Origin: Lachnospiraceae bacterium
Lineage (GTDB): Bacteria; Bacillota; Clostridia; Lachnospirales; Lachnospiraceae
Reading direction: 5' to 3'
Length of the DNA stretch: 32,605 nt
Assembly (NCBI GenBank): GCA_017558205.1
Contig: JAFYWD010000202.1
Coordinates: 1-32,605 of the forward strand
Numbering within the stretch: the stretch's first letter is position 1; each line of letters opens with the position of its first letter. Of this stretch, positions 7,577 to 15,010 are shown one piece after another. Below the pieces are notes generated by a model that was not told the DNA's origin, ran no database searches, and was given only the letters and a program-made list of their open reading frames with translations. The position numbers were made by a program, and so were the translations under genes.

Positions 7577-8581
7577 ATGATAAAGGTATATGGAGAAGCA
7601 GTTACGAAGAAAATGCTGAATATTCTCATTTTGGATATTCTACATAAATATTCAGATGAGGAACATCACCTGACTCAACAGGAGATCATAAGAAAATTAA
7701 AGTGTGAGTATGGTGTTGAAGGTACTGACAGAAGAACGGTTAGAGATAATGTTCAGTCTTTGGTTGATATGGGGTATGGAATTGAAAATGAAGGTGATGA
7801 TGGATACTATATGTATGAGAGGCAATTTGATGACGCAGAACTTCGTTTGCTTATTGATTCAGTTCTTTTTTCAAAGACTATTTCTGATACAGCGGCAAAA
7901 AGATTGATTAAAAAATTGAAATCATTTGGAAATGTTTATTTTGATACAAAGGTATCACATGTAAAACAAACACCGGTGCTTAATAGAACGGATAACAAAA
8001 GTGTATTATATAATGTTAGTGCAATAAATGAGGCTATTGACCGAAAGAAAAAGATTACATTTCGCTATAATCGTTATGGTACTGATTTTAAAATGCATGA
8101 CCAGGGTAAGCAGTATATTATGAATCCTTATCAGATGGTTGCATCCAATGGACGTTACTATTTACTTGGAAACATTGACAAGTATGAGAATATTACATAC
8201 TACAGAATCGATAAGATGTCACAGGTGGAAGTTATGGATGAAAAGATCAAGGCGCAAAAAGACGTGATGGGTATCGATGGGCATTTGAATCTTCCGAAAC
8301 ATATGGCAGAACACATTTATATGCTTTATGGAGATTCCGTTGTTGCTAGCATTAAGACAGATATTGGAATGATGGACACATTAGTAGATTGGTTTGGCAA
8401 GGATTTTAGAATAATAAAAAAAGAGGGAGAGGAGGTTGTAATTTCTGTAAAGTGTAATGAGCGGGCATTGTTTTATTGGGCATTACAGTATGGACCCCAT
8501 CTGGAGGTCTTGGGTCCTGAAAGTCTGAGAAGTAAGTTGTCCGAGGCAGTTGAGGAGATGGCAAAAAAGTATAGGAAATAG
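7577..8581 (+). CDS. HTH and WYL-domain transcriptional regulator
   Basis: 334 aa when read from the ATG at 7577, which has GGAGGAA 6-7 nt upstream; an in-frame TTG at 7562 lies inside that ribosome site and is rejected. Residues about 10-75 form a winged helix (LTQQEIIRKL, then DRRTVRDNVQSLVDMGY, the DeoR/YafY-type pattern). A WYL domain follows (about 148-220), with the ITFRYNRYG strand and the YYLLG signature at 194-198 in place of canonical WYL. WYL domains are thought to sense nucleic-acid or nucleotide ligands and often control phage-defence genes. The next gene, 10 bp downstream with a nuclease motif, is the likely target and partner. Confidence 0.9.
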   Translation: MIKVYGEAVTKKMLNILILDILHKYSDEEHHLTQQEIIRKLKCEYGVEGTDRRTVRDNVQSLVDMGYGIENEGDDGYYMYERQFDDAELRLLIDSVLFSKTISDTAAKRLIKKLKSFGNVYFDTKVSHVKQTPVLNRTDNKSVLYNVSAINEAIDRKKKITFRYNRYGTDFKMHDQGKQYIMNPYQMVASNGRYYLLGNIDKYENITYYRIDKMSQVEVMDEKIKAQKDVMGIDGHLNLPKHMAEHIYMLYGDSVVASIKTDIGMMDTLVDWFGKDFRIIKKEGEEVVISVKCNERALFYWALQYGPHLEVLGPESLRSKLSEAVEEMAKKYRK

Positions 8582-8591
8582 GAGGTTAAAT

Positions 8592-9728
8592 ATGGCAGAT
8601 AGCAGAGCAATATCGAACAAGTTAAAGGATATGTTTTATTTACCTGGTGGAGTGTTTTATCCATTCTTTTTACATGTAAAGAATCATACTGAGCAGTTGG
8701 CAGTATGCTTTAGAGGAAATGGAACTCCTGAAAAGATTTCAATTTATCATAATAATCATATTGTGTGGGATTTATATGAAGATGGAAGTGGTCCGAAGGT
8801 TGCCATAAGCTTTAATCATGCACGGTATTGTAAAGATTGGGAAGAAAAAAGAAATGAACTGGGGAAATTAGGATTTAATATATATAATAAAGAAGGAGAA
8901 CCAATTTCTCTGAAAGAAGCAGATACAATCGGAATGCTGGTTTGCGATTTCAACAAAATAAAATATAGTGATAGTTCCTATGAGTTTGTAATAAAAACTT
9001 ATGGCATAATTATGGATATGATGCGAATTTTCTTTGAGCCAAAGAAAATAGAAGATTTTGATTATTTTAAAAAGAGTTTTACTAAGTATAAAAAAAATCT
9101 GGCAGAAAAAAGATGGCAGCAATGGATATTTAATAAACTAAAAAATAGCTATAATGGTTTATTTGCATATGATTTGGAATTTGCACAGCCAGGGGCACAA
9201 GATGAAGAAAATACCAATGAACCGGATATGCTTGCCCTACGATATAAAGATGGGGTTCCGGCTGCCATTGTCTTGGTTGAAGTAAAATCTTTGTACAGTG
9301 CATGTGAACCCAGAAAAAAGAAAAATGGAGAAAAAAGCAGTGATATTTTTGAACATATCAATGGGATGAAAAAGTATTCAAAAAGTAGAAATATACAAAG
9401 TCGTAGGGAGGAAGTAAGTAAAATTCTAAAAGACTATTCTGAAATGGGATTATATGTTAAAGATGGTCAGATAATACCGAGTGAGAATAATAATTTGCCT
9501 ATTGAATGTGTAATCATATTTACGACAGCTGACCTTGTTGACATAGGGTATTCTATAAAATCTGCAGATAGTGCTATTCATTACTATTTGACAAATAAGG
9601 AAAAAATTGACAGAATATGTAATCCAATCGATGAACATTGGCATTGTGATGTATACTTAGTTGGGGAGTTCGCAAAAAATAGAAAGTATCCGGCAGGTAT
9701 TTATGCACTACCGGATGATTGGAAATAA
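8592..9728 (+). CDS. Uncharacterised protein with PD-(D/E)XK nuclease-like motif
   Basis: 378 aa from the ATG at 8592, which has AGGAGGT directly upstream; a longer reading from 8550 would overlap the WYL gene and lacks such a site. The family is not recognised by name. The C-terminal half carries the spacing of a PD-(D/E)XK core: Pro211-Asp212 in EPDMLAL, then a hydrophobic strand IVLVEVKS with Glu230 and Lys232. A preceding helix (EKRWQQWIFNKL) fits the fold. The N-terminal 150 residues are unassigned. It is co-transcribed with a WYL regulator, a frequent arrangement in defence loci. Nuclease activity is inference from the motif; a non-catalytic member of the fold is possible. Confidence 0.7.
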   Translation: MADSRAISNKLKDMFYLPGGVFYPFFLHVKNHTEQLAVCFRGNGTPEKISIYHNNHIVWDLYEDGSGPKVAISFNHARYCKDWEEKRNELGKLGFNIYNKEGEPISLKEADTIGMLVCDFNKIKYSDSSYEFVIKTYGIIMDMMRIFFEPKKIEDFDYFKKSFTKYKKNLAEKRWQQWIFNKLKNSYNGLFAYDLEFAQPGAQDEENTNEPDMLALRYKDGVPAAIVLVEVKSLYSACEPRKKKNGEKSSDIFEHINGMKKYSKSRNIQSRREEVSKILKDYSEMGLYVKDGQIIPSENNNLPIECVIIFTTADLVDIGYSIKSADSAIHYYLTNKEKIDRICNPIDEHWHCDVYLVGEFAKNRKYPAGIYALPDDWK

Positions 9729-9738
9729 AAAGGGAAGT

Positions 9739-9766
9739 GGATCCTGTATAACAGGGTCCTTTTCTT
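9739..9766 (+). terminator. Terminator after the nuclease-like gene
   Basis: GGATCCTGT (9739-9747) pairs with ACAGGGTCC (9751-9759), a 9-bp stem with one G-T pair and a 3-nt loop, followed by TTTTCTT. It lies about 10 bp after the stop and separates the WYL pair from the next unit. Confidence 0.85.
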
Positions 9767-9919
9767 ATGTACAAATTTTTGTAGTTTCCAGTAGATATCA
9801 TAGTATTATAAGAAATAAATATTGAAAATATCGGCTATAGGTTTTTATGAATTATAATATGTAATATCAGTTTTTGATTACTATAATAAAACAAAGCTGG
9901 GTAGAGGGGGATAATTGGA

Positions 9920-11287
9920 ATGACCAAAATTGATATTTATCAGGGAAATCAGATTGGCGGTTGTGTGACGGTCATATCTGCTGAGGTGGATGGAAAAATA
10001 CATAGAATTATGATTGATTATGGTGCATCTTTGGCAGGAAGCGGAAAAAAAGAGGATTTTGAGTATCCGTGGATAGAGAAACCGGTAGATGCCGTATTTT
10101 TTACCCATTATCATGGAGACCATATAGGGAGACTTATACATATTCCTTCTAATATTCCTTTGTATATGGGAGATACGGCAAGGAAGGTTTTGATTAATAT
10201 AAAGACTGCACTTTCTAAAATTCCCGATAAGTTAGAAGCAAAGCTACATCAAGAAGAGTTGAAGATACTTCTGGATGAAAAGAGAGTTAAGACTTTTCAA
10301 TGGAATAGAAAAACTCATGTTTATGATGCGATTGATGAGATTTCGGGATTTCATATTGAGCCATATAGCATAGATCATTCTGCCTATGATGCTTATATGT
10401 TTCTGATTGAAGCTTCTGATATGCAATATGAAGGTGGGAAGAAAGTAATATTACACACAGGAGATTTCAGAGGACATGGAAGACGTGGTAAAGCCATGAT
10501 TCCCATGATTCAAAAATACGTCCATAAAAATAATAGGAAGGTGCATTCCCTGATTGTGGAAGGTACCATGATGGGCCGTTTAGATGAAAAAGTGAAAACA
10601 GAGACGGAGATGATGTTTGAGGCGGCGAAGTATATGAAAAAACATCAATATACTTTTCTTATTTGCTCTTCCACCAATTTGGACTCTTTGGCAAGCTTTT
10701 ACCAGGCGGCACAAATGGCAGCATGTCCTTTTGAAAGATATTTATATGTTTATAATGATTATTTGAAAACTCAACTCAAAACATTTTCGGATACGGCAGG
10801 TAGTTTTTCACAGATCTATCAGTTTCATAATGTACATAGATTAAATTTAAACAAAAGGCTGAAGTCTTTGAAGTGGAAAACATCTATGACACAAAAAGAA
10901 TTAATGGAAAAAACAGGATTTTTAGCAATAATTAAACCGGAAGCCGGATATGAGGAGTTTTTAAATCCTTTTGTGGAGGATTTTGAAGCAGGAATTATAA
11001 AAGAAATACCATTAATTATTTATTCTATGTGGGATGGCTATGTAGAAGAAGATAATAAAGCGAAGAATCAGGAATGGATTGATTTTTTAAAGAAACAGGA
11101 AGCTAAGGGAGTCAAAATACTGCATCTTCATACCAGTGGACATGCCGAGGCAAAGATGTTAGCTGATGTCATTAATGCTGCAGCACCACAAGAGGAGATC
11201 CGACCTATGCATACAGAATATCCGAAAATGTTTGAAAAACTGGAAATATCGGAGGAATACAAGAAACGTATTGAATATTCCCAATAA
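9920..11287 (+). CDS. Metallo-beta-lactamase-fold hydrolase, beta-CASP/RNase J-like
   Basis: 455 aa. The metal-binding motif HYHGDH is at residues 63-68. Further motifs are DHSAYDAYMF, HTGDFR (the metal-ligand Asp motif) and IVEGTMM, which corresponds to the EGT motif of nucleic-acid-processing members. Near the C-terminus is HTSGHAE, equivalent to the H-x-SGHA motif of beta-CASP enzymes such as RNase J and CPSF73. Together these point to an RNA- or DNA-processing hydrolase rather than a beta-lactamase or glyoxalase. At 455 aa it lacks the C-terminal extension of housekeeping RNase J, so it is probably accessory. The ribosome site is AGAGGGGG. The gene is flanked by accessory genes and may belong with the two genes that follow. 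Confidence 0.85.
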   Translation: MTKIDIYQGNQIGGCVTVISAEVDGKIHRIMIDYGASLAGSGKKEDFEYPWIEKPVDAVFFTHYHGDHIGRLIHIPSNIPLYMGDTARKVLINIKTALSKIPDKLEAKLHQEELKILLDEKRVKTFQWNRKTHVYDAIDEISGFHIEPYSIDHSAYDAYMFLIEASDMQYEGGKKVILHTGDFRGHGRRGKAMIPMIQKYVHKNNRKVHSLIVEGTMMGRLDEKVKTETEMMFEAAKYMKKHQYTFLICSSTNLDSLASFYQAAQMAACPFERYLYVYNDYLKTQLKTFSDTAGSFSQIYQFHNVHRLNLNKRLKSLKWKTSMTQKELMEKTGFLAIIKPEAGYEEFLNPFVEDFEAGIIKEIPLIIYSMWDGYVEEDNKAKNQEWIDFLKKQEAKGVKILHLHTSGHAEAKMLADVINAAAPQEEIRPMHTEYPKMFEKLEISEEYKKRIEYSQ

Positions 11288-11425
11288 GGTTGAAGTCATT
11301 TATGAAGAAATGTTCATTTTTTTGTACATACAGGCATGCTATTATCTATATACAGATACAGTAACATGAACCTTGAAAATTAAATATACCAATGAAATCT
11401 AACATTAAAATGGAGGAATTGTATT

Positions 11426-11908
11426 ATGGCAGATAATAAAATGAACCAGGGAAAGAAACAGGCAGCAGAAGAAACTATTAGGAGTATCATGTATCAGGAA
11501 GCAATAGAACGTATGAAATTATTAGGAGTTTCTGAGAAGTCTGTTGATAGCTTTTTAGAGGATAAGGCAATCACAAAGTGTGTTGTAGATCATCTGAATA
11601 TGCGAGTTGGTAAGCAGATACTTAACGATGAAGAAAAAGAGCTAATTAATCAAGTGGAGCAGGAAAGAGATTACCTGGTTTACTACCTGATTGAGGATGA
11701 AGGACTTTGGCCGGATGGCTGTAGTTTTCCAAGATACACAGTTCTTTATGTAAATAAATATAGGGAGGAGTACGAACAAGTAAAGAAGTGTATTCAAAGG
11801 TATGATATTATTCCGGCCTATGTGATAAATCGGGAAGAGCCCGGGTGTTCAGAGCTTACAGAGATAGGATTTCGTAATGTGTCAGGATTAATTATCAATG
11901 CTACCTGA
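11426..11908 (+). CDS. Hypothetical protein, coupled to the MotA/FliG-like gene
   Basis: 160 aa, not recognised. It is hydrophilic, with no signal peptide or membrane segment. The N-terminal 75 residues look helical and charged (ETIRSIMYQEAIERMKLLG, then SVDSFLEDKAI). The C-terminal half has beta-strand-like stretches (YTVLYVNKYREEYE, IIPAYVINREEPG). A good ribosome site (TGGAGGAA) precedes the ATG. Its 3' end overlaps the longest reading of the next gene or lies 64 bp from its better-supported start, so the two should be co-expressed. A 138-bp gap without a clear terminator separates it from the beta-CASP gene, which may share the transcript. Confidence 0.75.
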   Translation: MADNKMNQGKKQAAEETIRSIMYQEAIERMKLLGVSEKSVDSFLEDKAITKCVVDHLNMRVGKQILNDEEKELINQVEQERDYLVYYLIEDEGLWPDGCSFPRYTVLYVNKYREEYEQVKKCIQRYDIIPAYVINREEPGCSELTEIGFRNVSGLIINAT

Positions 11909-11972
11909 TTTGGATTTAAAAATGAGTACTATAGACGGGAGGCTGTATAATCTCCCGAGATTGGAGGGGAGT

Positions 11973-12902
11973 ATGGAAATATTATATAAATTTTTAAGGG
12001 ACAAATATGAGGAGATAAATTTAGAAGGTAGTTCTTGGGAAAAAGAAACAAAAGTGATAGAGGCTCATGACTTAGTGCTGGAACTTGCGAATTTGGCTCG
12101 GAGAGAAGGACTGTTAGCGTTGGAGGAACGGGCAGAAGCCCTTGATATTAATGATAAGTCCATGGAACTGTTGTCTGAATTACTCATTCTGGTGGTCGAT
12201 GGTACAGAACCAAAAATTTTAACGGAAATTGGAATCAATAGAATGATTACAAATAATTCTCCCGCCTATGAGGGGCTAATAAATCTACTGTTTTTTAAAG
12301 GCTGCCTGATGATACAGGCAGGAGAAAATCCATATCTTATAGACAGTTATTTAAAATCCATGATGCCGGATTCCTGTAGAAAAATCCTTGAAAAACGGGA
12401 ATATGAAAAAAAACTATCTATGGATTTGGAAAGAAAGGAGGATCTTGTTAGTAGATTGTGTGAAGAGAATAAGGAAGTTGATGATGAGGATTATGGAATA
12501 GTTAATCAAACAGCTCTTACTTTTCTGGCTATTTCTGATCGGTCGATGGAACGGCTTCTTAGAGAAATAGACAACGCATGTATTACACTTGCTATGAAGG
12601 CTATGCCCGGTAAGGCACGTAAGAGGATCTTTGATAATGTATCCCCTCGCCTGGGAATATTGCTTGCAGAGGATATGGAATTTATGGGACCGGTTCGAAT
12701 GAAAGATGTGGAAGAAGCATGTAAGGATATTCTGAGGATATTTATTAGATTGGCAGATTATAGTGAAATTGTAGGATTTGATACAACAGTATTGAAAATG
12801 GTACTTAATATTTACGATAGCGCACACAAGAGCAATCGAGAGCTTCGTGAGCAGTATCAGGATATAAAAAAGCTTATTGAGAAAATATATGGAAGAGACT
12901 AA
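11973..12902 (+). CDS. Soluble protein fusing MotA-cytoplasmic-like and FliG C-terminal-like regions
   Basis: 309 aa from ATG 11973, which has GGAGG 5 nt upstream. An in-frame ATG at 11898 would add 25 residues and overlap the previous gene, with a weaker ribosome site. Residues about 30-140 resemble the cytoplasmic parts of the stator protein MotA: LARREGLLALEE (41-52), LVVDGTEPKIL, then INLLFFKGCLMIQAGENPYLIDSYL ending near 127. The four MotA transmembrane helices are absent. Residues about 175-270 match the FliG C-terminal domain: ISDRSMERLLREID (187-200) and EDMEFMGPVRMKDVEEA (233-249). In flagella these two regions touch each other across the stator-rotor interface; here they sit in one soluble chain with no flagellar genes in the window. 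Function unknown. Confidence 0.82.
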   Translation: MEILYKFLRDKYEEINLEGSSWEKETKVIEAHDLVLELANLARREGLLALEERAEALDINDKSMELLSELLILVVDGTEPKILTEIGINRMITNNSPAYEGLINLLFFKGCLMIQAGENPYLIDSYLKSMMPDSCRKILEKREYEKKLSMDLERKEDLVSRLCEENKEVDDEDYGIVNQTALTFLAISDRSMERLLREIDNACITLAMKAMPGKARKRIFDNVSPRLGILLAEDMEFMGPVRMKDVEEACKDILRIFIRLADYSEIVGFDTTVLKMVLNIYDSAHKSNRELREQYQDIKKLIEKIYGRD

Positions 12903-12939
12903 ATCAAAGTGAATTAAATCATTGGTAATAAAAAGCAGG

Positions 12940-12985
12940 ATAACAGCTCCAGTCATGGTCAGTCACATTGTTGATTGTTGATGAG
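12940..12985. repeat. Palindromic repeat element, degraded copy B
   Basis: ATAACAGCTCCAGTCATG followed by GTCACATTGTTGATTGTTGATG resembles the left arm and core of copy A (TAACAGTTCAGTCATG, CAATCA...TGATTG), but the right arm is eroded. It lies head-to-tail about 25 bp before intact copy C. Confidence 0.6.
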
Positions 12986-13009
12986 AGAAAGAGTAAAAAT
13001 AGAAATATG

Positions 13010-13066
13010 GTAACAGTTCAGCCCACAAGCAATCACTTGTTGATTGCTTGTGGGCTGAACTGTTAC
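13010..13066. repeat. Palindromic repeat element, perfect copy C
   Basis: A perfect 26-bp inverted repeat (13010-13035 with 13041-13066) around the 5-nt loop CTTGT. Outer arms are GTAACAGTTCAG, the inner variable part is CCCACAAG and the core is CAATCA/TGATTG. The variable part differs from copies A and D, yet pairing is preserved on both sides, which suggests the structure is under selection or was recently formed. No T-tract follows. Confidence 0.9.
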
Positions 13067-13202
13067 GAAACAAGGGCAGAGCATCGTGATAACATAGAAT
13101 TAATATTATAAGTATGGTAGAATAAAACAGCATATTAAAAATACGGAGAAGATTAGCAGATTTTGCCAATTGCCAATGGATCTGCGAAAGGAGCAGTATT
13201 TT

Positions 13203-13946
13203 ATGAACTTAGATTTAGTCAGACAGTTTGAGAAAATAGAAAATACAGGAGTTGTCCTGGCCGGATATACCTCAGGACTCTGTGGAGAGTGGACGGAAGA
13301 AAGATTTGGCCACCTGGCAGAGGAGTTGAAGGTAGATTCTGCTATGATGATTATGGCCAATCAGCATCATACGGATCTGGTGAAAATAGTAGGGCTGCAG
13401 GAGGCGGGCGAGGGCGTGATAAAACCTCAGCCGGAGGAGTATTTTGATGCCATGATTACGGCGCAGAAGGGAATTATGTTATGTGTTCATACGGCTGACT
13501 GTGTCCCCATAGTTTTTCTGGATCCTGTGAAAGAAGTAGTAGCAATTGCTCATAGCGGATGGGTAGGATGCTCCAAAGGAATTGCTGGAAAAACAGTAAG
13601 AAGGATGGCAGAAGAATATCAGTGCAGACCGGTGGATATTATCTGTGGCATAGGACCTTATAATCGCAGCTGCTGCTATGAGGTAGGAGAAGATGTACTG
13701 GAACACTTTCGAGAGTCATTTTCTGACAGGGAATGTGGAGTAATGTTTAAGAAAAAGAATCAGCCGGGAAAATATATGCTGGATTTAGGGAATGCAATAA
13801 GTCTTTCCCTGTGCCGGGAAGGTGTAAAGTGGGAAAATATTTATGAGGAAGGCTGGTGTACCTATCATACTACACAGTTTTCTTCCTGGAGAAGGACCGG
13901 AGACCGTAAAAAACAGATAGCAACTTATATTATGCTGCGATTATGA
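13203..13946 (+). CDS. pgeF: Laccase-domain (YfiH/PgeF-family) protein
   Basis: 247 aa from the ATG at 13203, which has AAAGGAG 9 nt upstream; the upstream TTG 13170 and ATG 13176 lack such a site. The whole protein is one multicopper-oxidase-like (DUF152) domain. Visible motifs are NQHHTDLV (family QxHxxxV), HTADCVPIVFLDP, AIAHSGWVGCSKGI and GIGPYNRSCCYEVG, which supply the metal-binding His and Cys residues. Family members include the peptidoglycan-editing factor PgeF and purine-nucleoside enzymes; the exact reaction here is not determined. It is translationally linked to the Nudix gene that follows. Confidence 0.88.
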   Translation: MNLDLVRQFEKIENTGVVLAGYTSGLCGEWTEERFGHLAEELKVDSAMMIMANQHHTDLVKIVGLQEAGEGVIKPQPEEYFDAMITAQKGIMLCVHTADCVPIVFLDPVKEVVAIAHSGWVGCSKGIAGKTVRRMAEEYQCRPVDIICGIGPYNRSCCYEVGEDVLEHFRESFSDRECGVMFKKKNQPGKYMLDLGNAISLSLCREGVKWENIYEEGWCTYHTTQFSSWRRTGDRKKQIATYIMLRL

Positions 13947-13957
13947 GGAGAGAACAT

Positions 13958-14419
13958 ATGAAGCTGACCACGCTATGCTATATTGAAAAAGATGACTGTT
14001 ATTTAATGCTTCATCGTACGAAAAAAGAAAATGATGAAAATCATGATAAATGGATCGGAGTAGGTGGCAAATTTGAGAAAGAGGAAAGTCCTGAGGAGTG
14101 CCTGCTGCGGGAGGTAAAAGAGGAAACAGGACTATCCCTTGTAAGCTATAAATTCAGGGGTCTCATTACCTTTGTCTCAGAGGAATGGGGAACGGAATAT
14201 ATGCATCTTTTTACGGCAGATCAGTATACGGGAAATCTCAAGGAATGTGATGAGGGAGAGCTGGTTTGGGTACCAAAGGACCGGATAGAGAGCTTAACTC
14301 TTTGGGAAGGAGATAAAATATTTCTTCGTTTATTACAACAGGAAAAAAGCTTTTTTACCCTTAAGCTAAGATATCAGGGAGATCAGCTGACAGAAAACAG
14401 CTGCCGGATTTATACATAG
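13958..14419 (+). CDS. Nudix hydrolase, MutT/8-oxo-dGTP diphosphatase-like
   Basis: 153 aa from the ATG at 13958, with GAGGAG 7 nt upstream overlapping the pgeF stop; an ATG at 13943 forms an ATGA overlap but is poorly placed for a ribosome site. The Nudix box is complete (GGKF...EECLLREVKEETGL, matching GX5EX7REUXEEXGU) at about residues 34-57. The N-terminal TTLCYIEKDDCYLMLHR and the ending resemble clostridial MutT-type sanitising enzymes. It likely hydrolyses an oxidised or non-canonical nucleoside triphosphate. Substrate assignment is by similarity only. Confidence 0.9.
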   Translation: MKLTTLCYIEKDDCYLMLHRTKKENDENHDKWIGVGGKFEKEESPEECLLREVKEETGLSLVSYKFRGLITFVSEEWGTEYMHLFTADQYTGNLKECDEGELVWVPKDRIESLTLWEGDKIFLRLLQQEKSFFTLKLRYQGDQLTENSCRIYT

Positions 14420-14503
14420 TATTTACCACATAAAAAAACAGAAAAGAATAACTTTTATGCCTTTCTTATCACTACAAGAGCTGTCAGTTTAATCAAAAAT
14501 GAA

Positions 14504-14555
14504 CGGACCACATCAACATCTCAATCAAAGAGATTTGGTGTGGTCCGGTTTGTTA
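14504..14555. terminator. Shared terminator between convergent Nudix and monooxygenase genes
   Basis: CGGACCACA (14504-14512) pairs with TGTGGTCCG (14539-14547), with an inner stem ATCTC/GAGAT. A T-rich tract follows on both sides: GGTTTGTTATT on plus, and CATTTTTGATT on minus. It serves both converging genes. Confidence 0.85.
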
Positions 14556-14565
14556 TTAAGGAAAC

Positions 14566-14853
14566 TTATAAAATTTCTTCATAAAGCTCGATGACAGGAT
14601 TTTCGGTACACATATCCACTAATTGAGGAAGAATAGAGGTAAAGTGTTCCGCACTGTTATGGCTGGCAACAGCAGCTTCATCCTTCCAACATTCTACAAA
14701 TACCATAAGACAGGGATCGGTAGTGCTGACATTTAAGGTATAAAATACATTTCCCTCTTCTTCGCGGGATTTTTGGATCAGATTTTGGGCAGCAGCTTTA
14801 AAATCTTCTATTTTGTTTTCGGCTACGATGAGTTTTGCGATAATCTTAATCAT
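14566..14853 (-). CDS. ABM-domain (antibiotic biosynthesis monooxygenase-type) protein
   Basis: 95 aa when read from the ATG at 14853, which has AGAGAGG about 9 nt upstream on the minus strand; a longer reading adds 14 residues with no good ribosome site. The protein is a single ABM/dimeric alpha-beta barrel: IIAKLIVAENKIEDF, then EEGNVFYTLNV, MVFVECWKDEAAVASHNSAEHF, and a C-terminal IELYEEIL. YgiN-type members act as quinol monooxygenases or small stress proteins, usually as dimers. No cofactor site can be assigned. It converges on the Nudix gene and diverges from the GNAT gene. Confidence 0.88.
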   Translation of the reverse strand: MIKIIAKLIVAENKIEDFKAAAQNLIQKSREEEGNVFYTLNVSTTDPCLMVFVECWKDEAAVASHNSAEHFTSILPQLVDMCTENPVIELYEEIL

Positions 14854-14958
14854 ACCAATTAACCTCTCTTTCATTGTATGAAAACATTGTACCATAAAAT
14901 AAAATAGATGACTATAAAAACTACATGAAAATAAATAGCTGTTATTTTTAATACTTGG

Positions 14959-14964
14959 TATAAT
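14959..14964 (+). promoter_or_regulatory. -10-like hexamer ahead of the GNAT operon
   Basis: A consensus TATAAT lies 47 bp before the GNAT start, within the short divergent region. No good -35 hexamer was found at 16-18 bp, so only the -10 element is supported. If real, it would be the promoter of the whole 11-kb unit ending near 25976. Confidence 0.35.
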
Positions 14965-15010
14965 GAGAATGCGAATAGTATTATCACTTTTACGATAGGA
15001 GAGTGGAAGG

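Larger units (their letters stand above)
12903..13202. other. Intergenic region with two copies of the palindromic element
   Basis: About 300 bp with no gene. It contains a degraded copy of the palindromic element (12940-12985) and, 25 bp on, the most perfect copy (13010-13066). The remaining AT-rich 120 bp before pgeF should hold its promoter, but no well-spaced hexamer pair was found. No T-tract terminator follows the MotA/FliG-like gene. Confidence 0.6.

Noticed and set aside
8550..8591. Upstream ATG for the PD-(D/E)XK-motif protein
   Set aside because: It lies inside the WYL gene without a ribosome site, while ATG 8592 has AGGAGGT directly upstream.
11300..11335. A terminator between the beta-CASP gene and the 160-aa gene
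   Set aside because: A T-run is present after ATGTTCA, but the flanking sequence forms only a weak, mismatched stem.
11973..12902. A Zorya-type (ZorA) defence protein
   Set aside because: ZorA keeps the MotA membrane helices and is encoded next to ZorB. Here there are no membrane helices and no MotB-like gene, and a FliG-type domain is fused instead.
12414..12956. A 180-codon minus-strand frame under the MotA/FliG-like gene
   Set aside because: It is fully antisense to a gene with clear family motifs, has no ribosome site and gives a protein with no recognisable composition or motif.
13010..13066. Palindromic copy C as an ordinary intrinsic terminator
   Set aside because: No T-tract follows on either strand, and the same arms and core recur elsewhere in different contexts, so a repeat element explains it better.
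13170..13202. TTG or earlier ATG start for pgeF
   Set aside because: The AAAGGAG site at 13187-13193 is correctly spaced only for ATG 13203.
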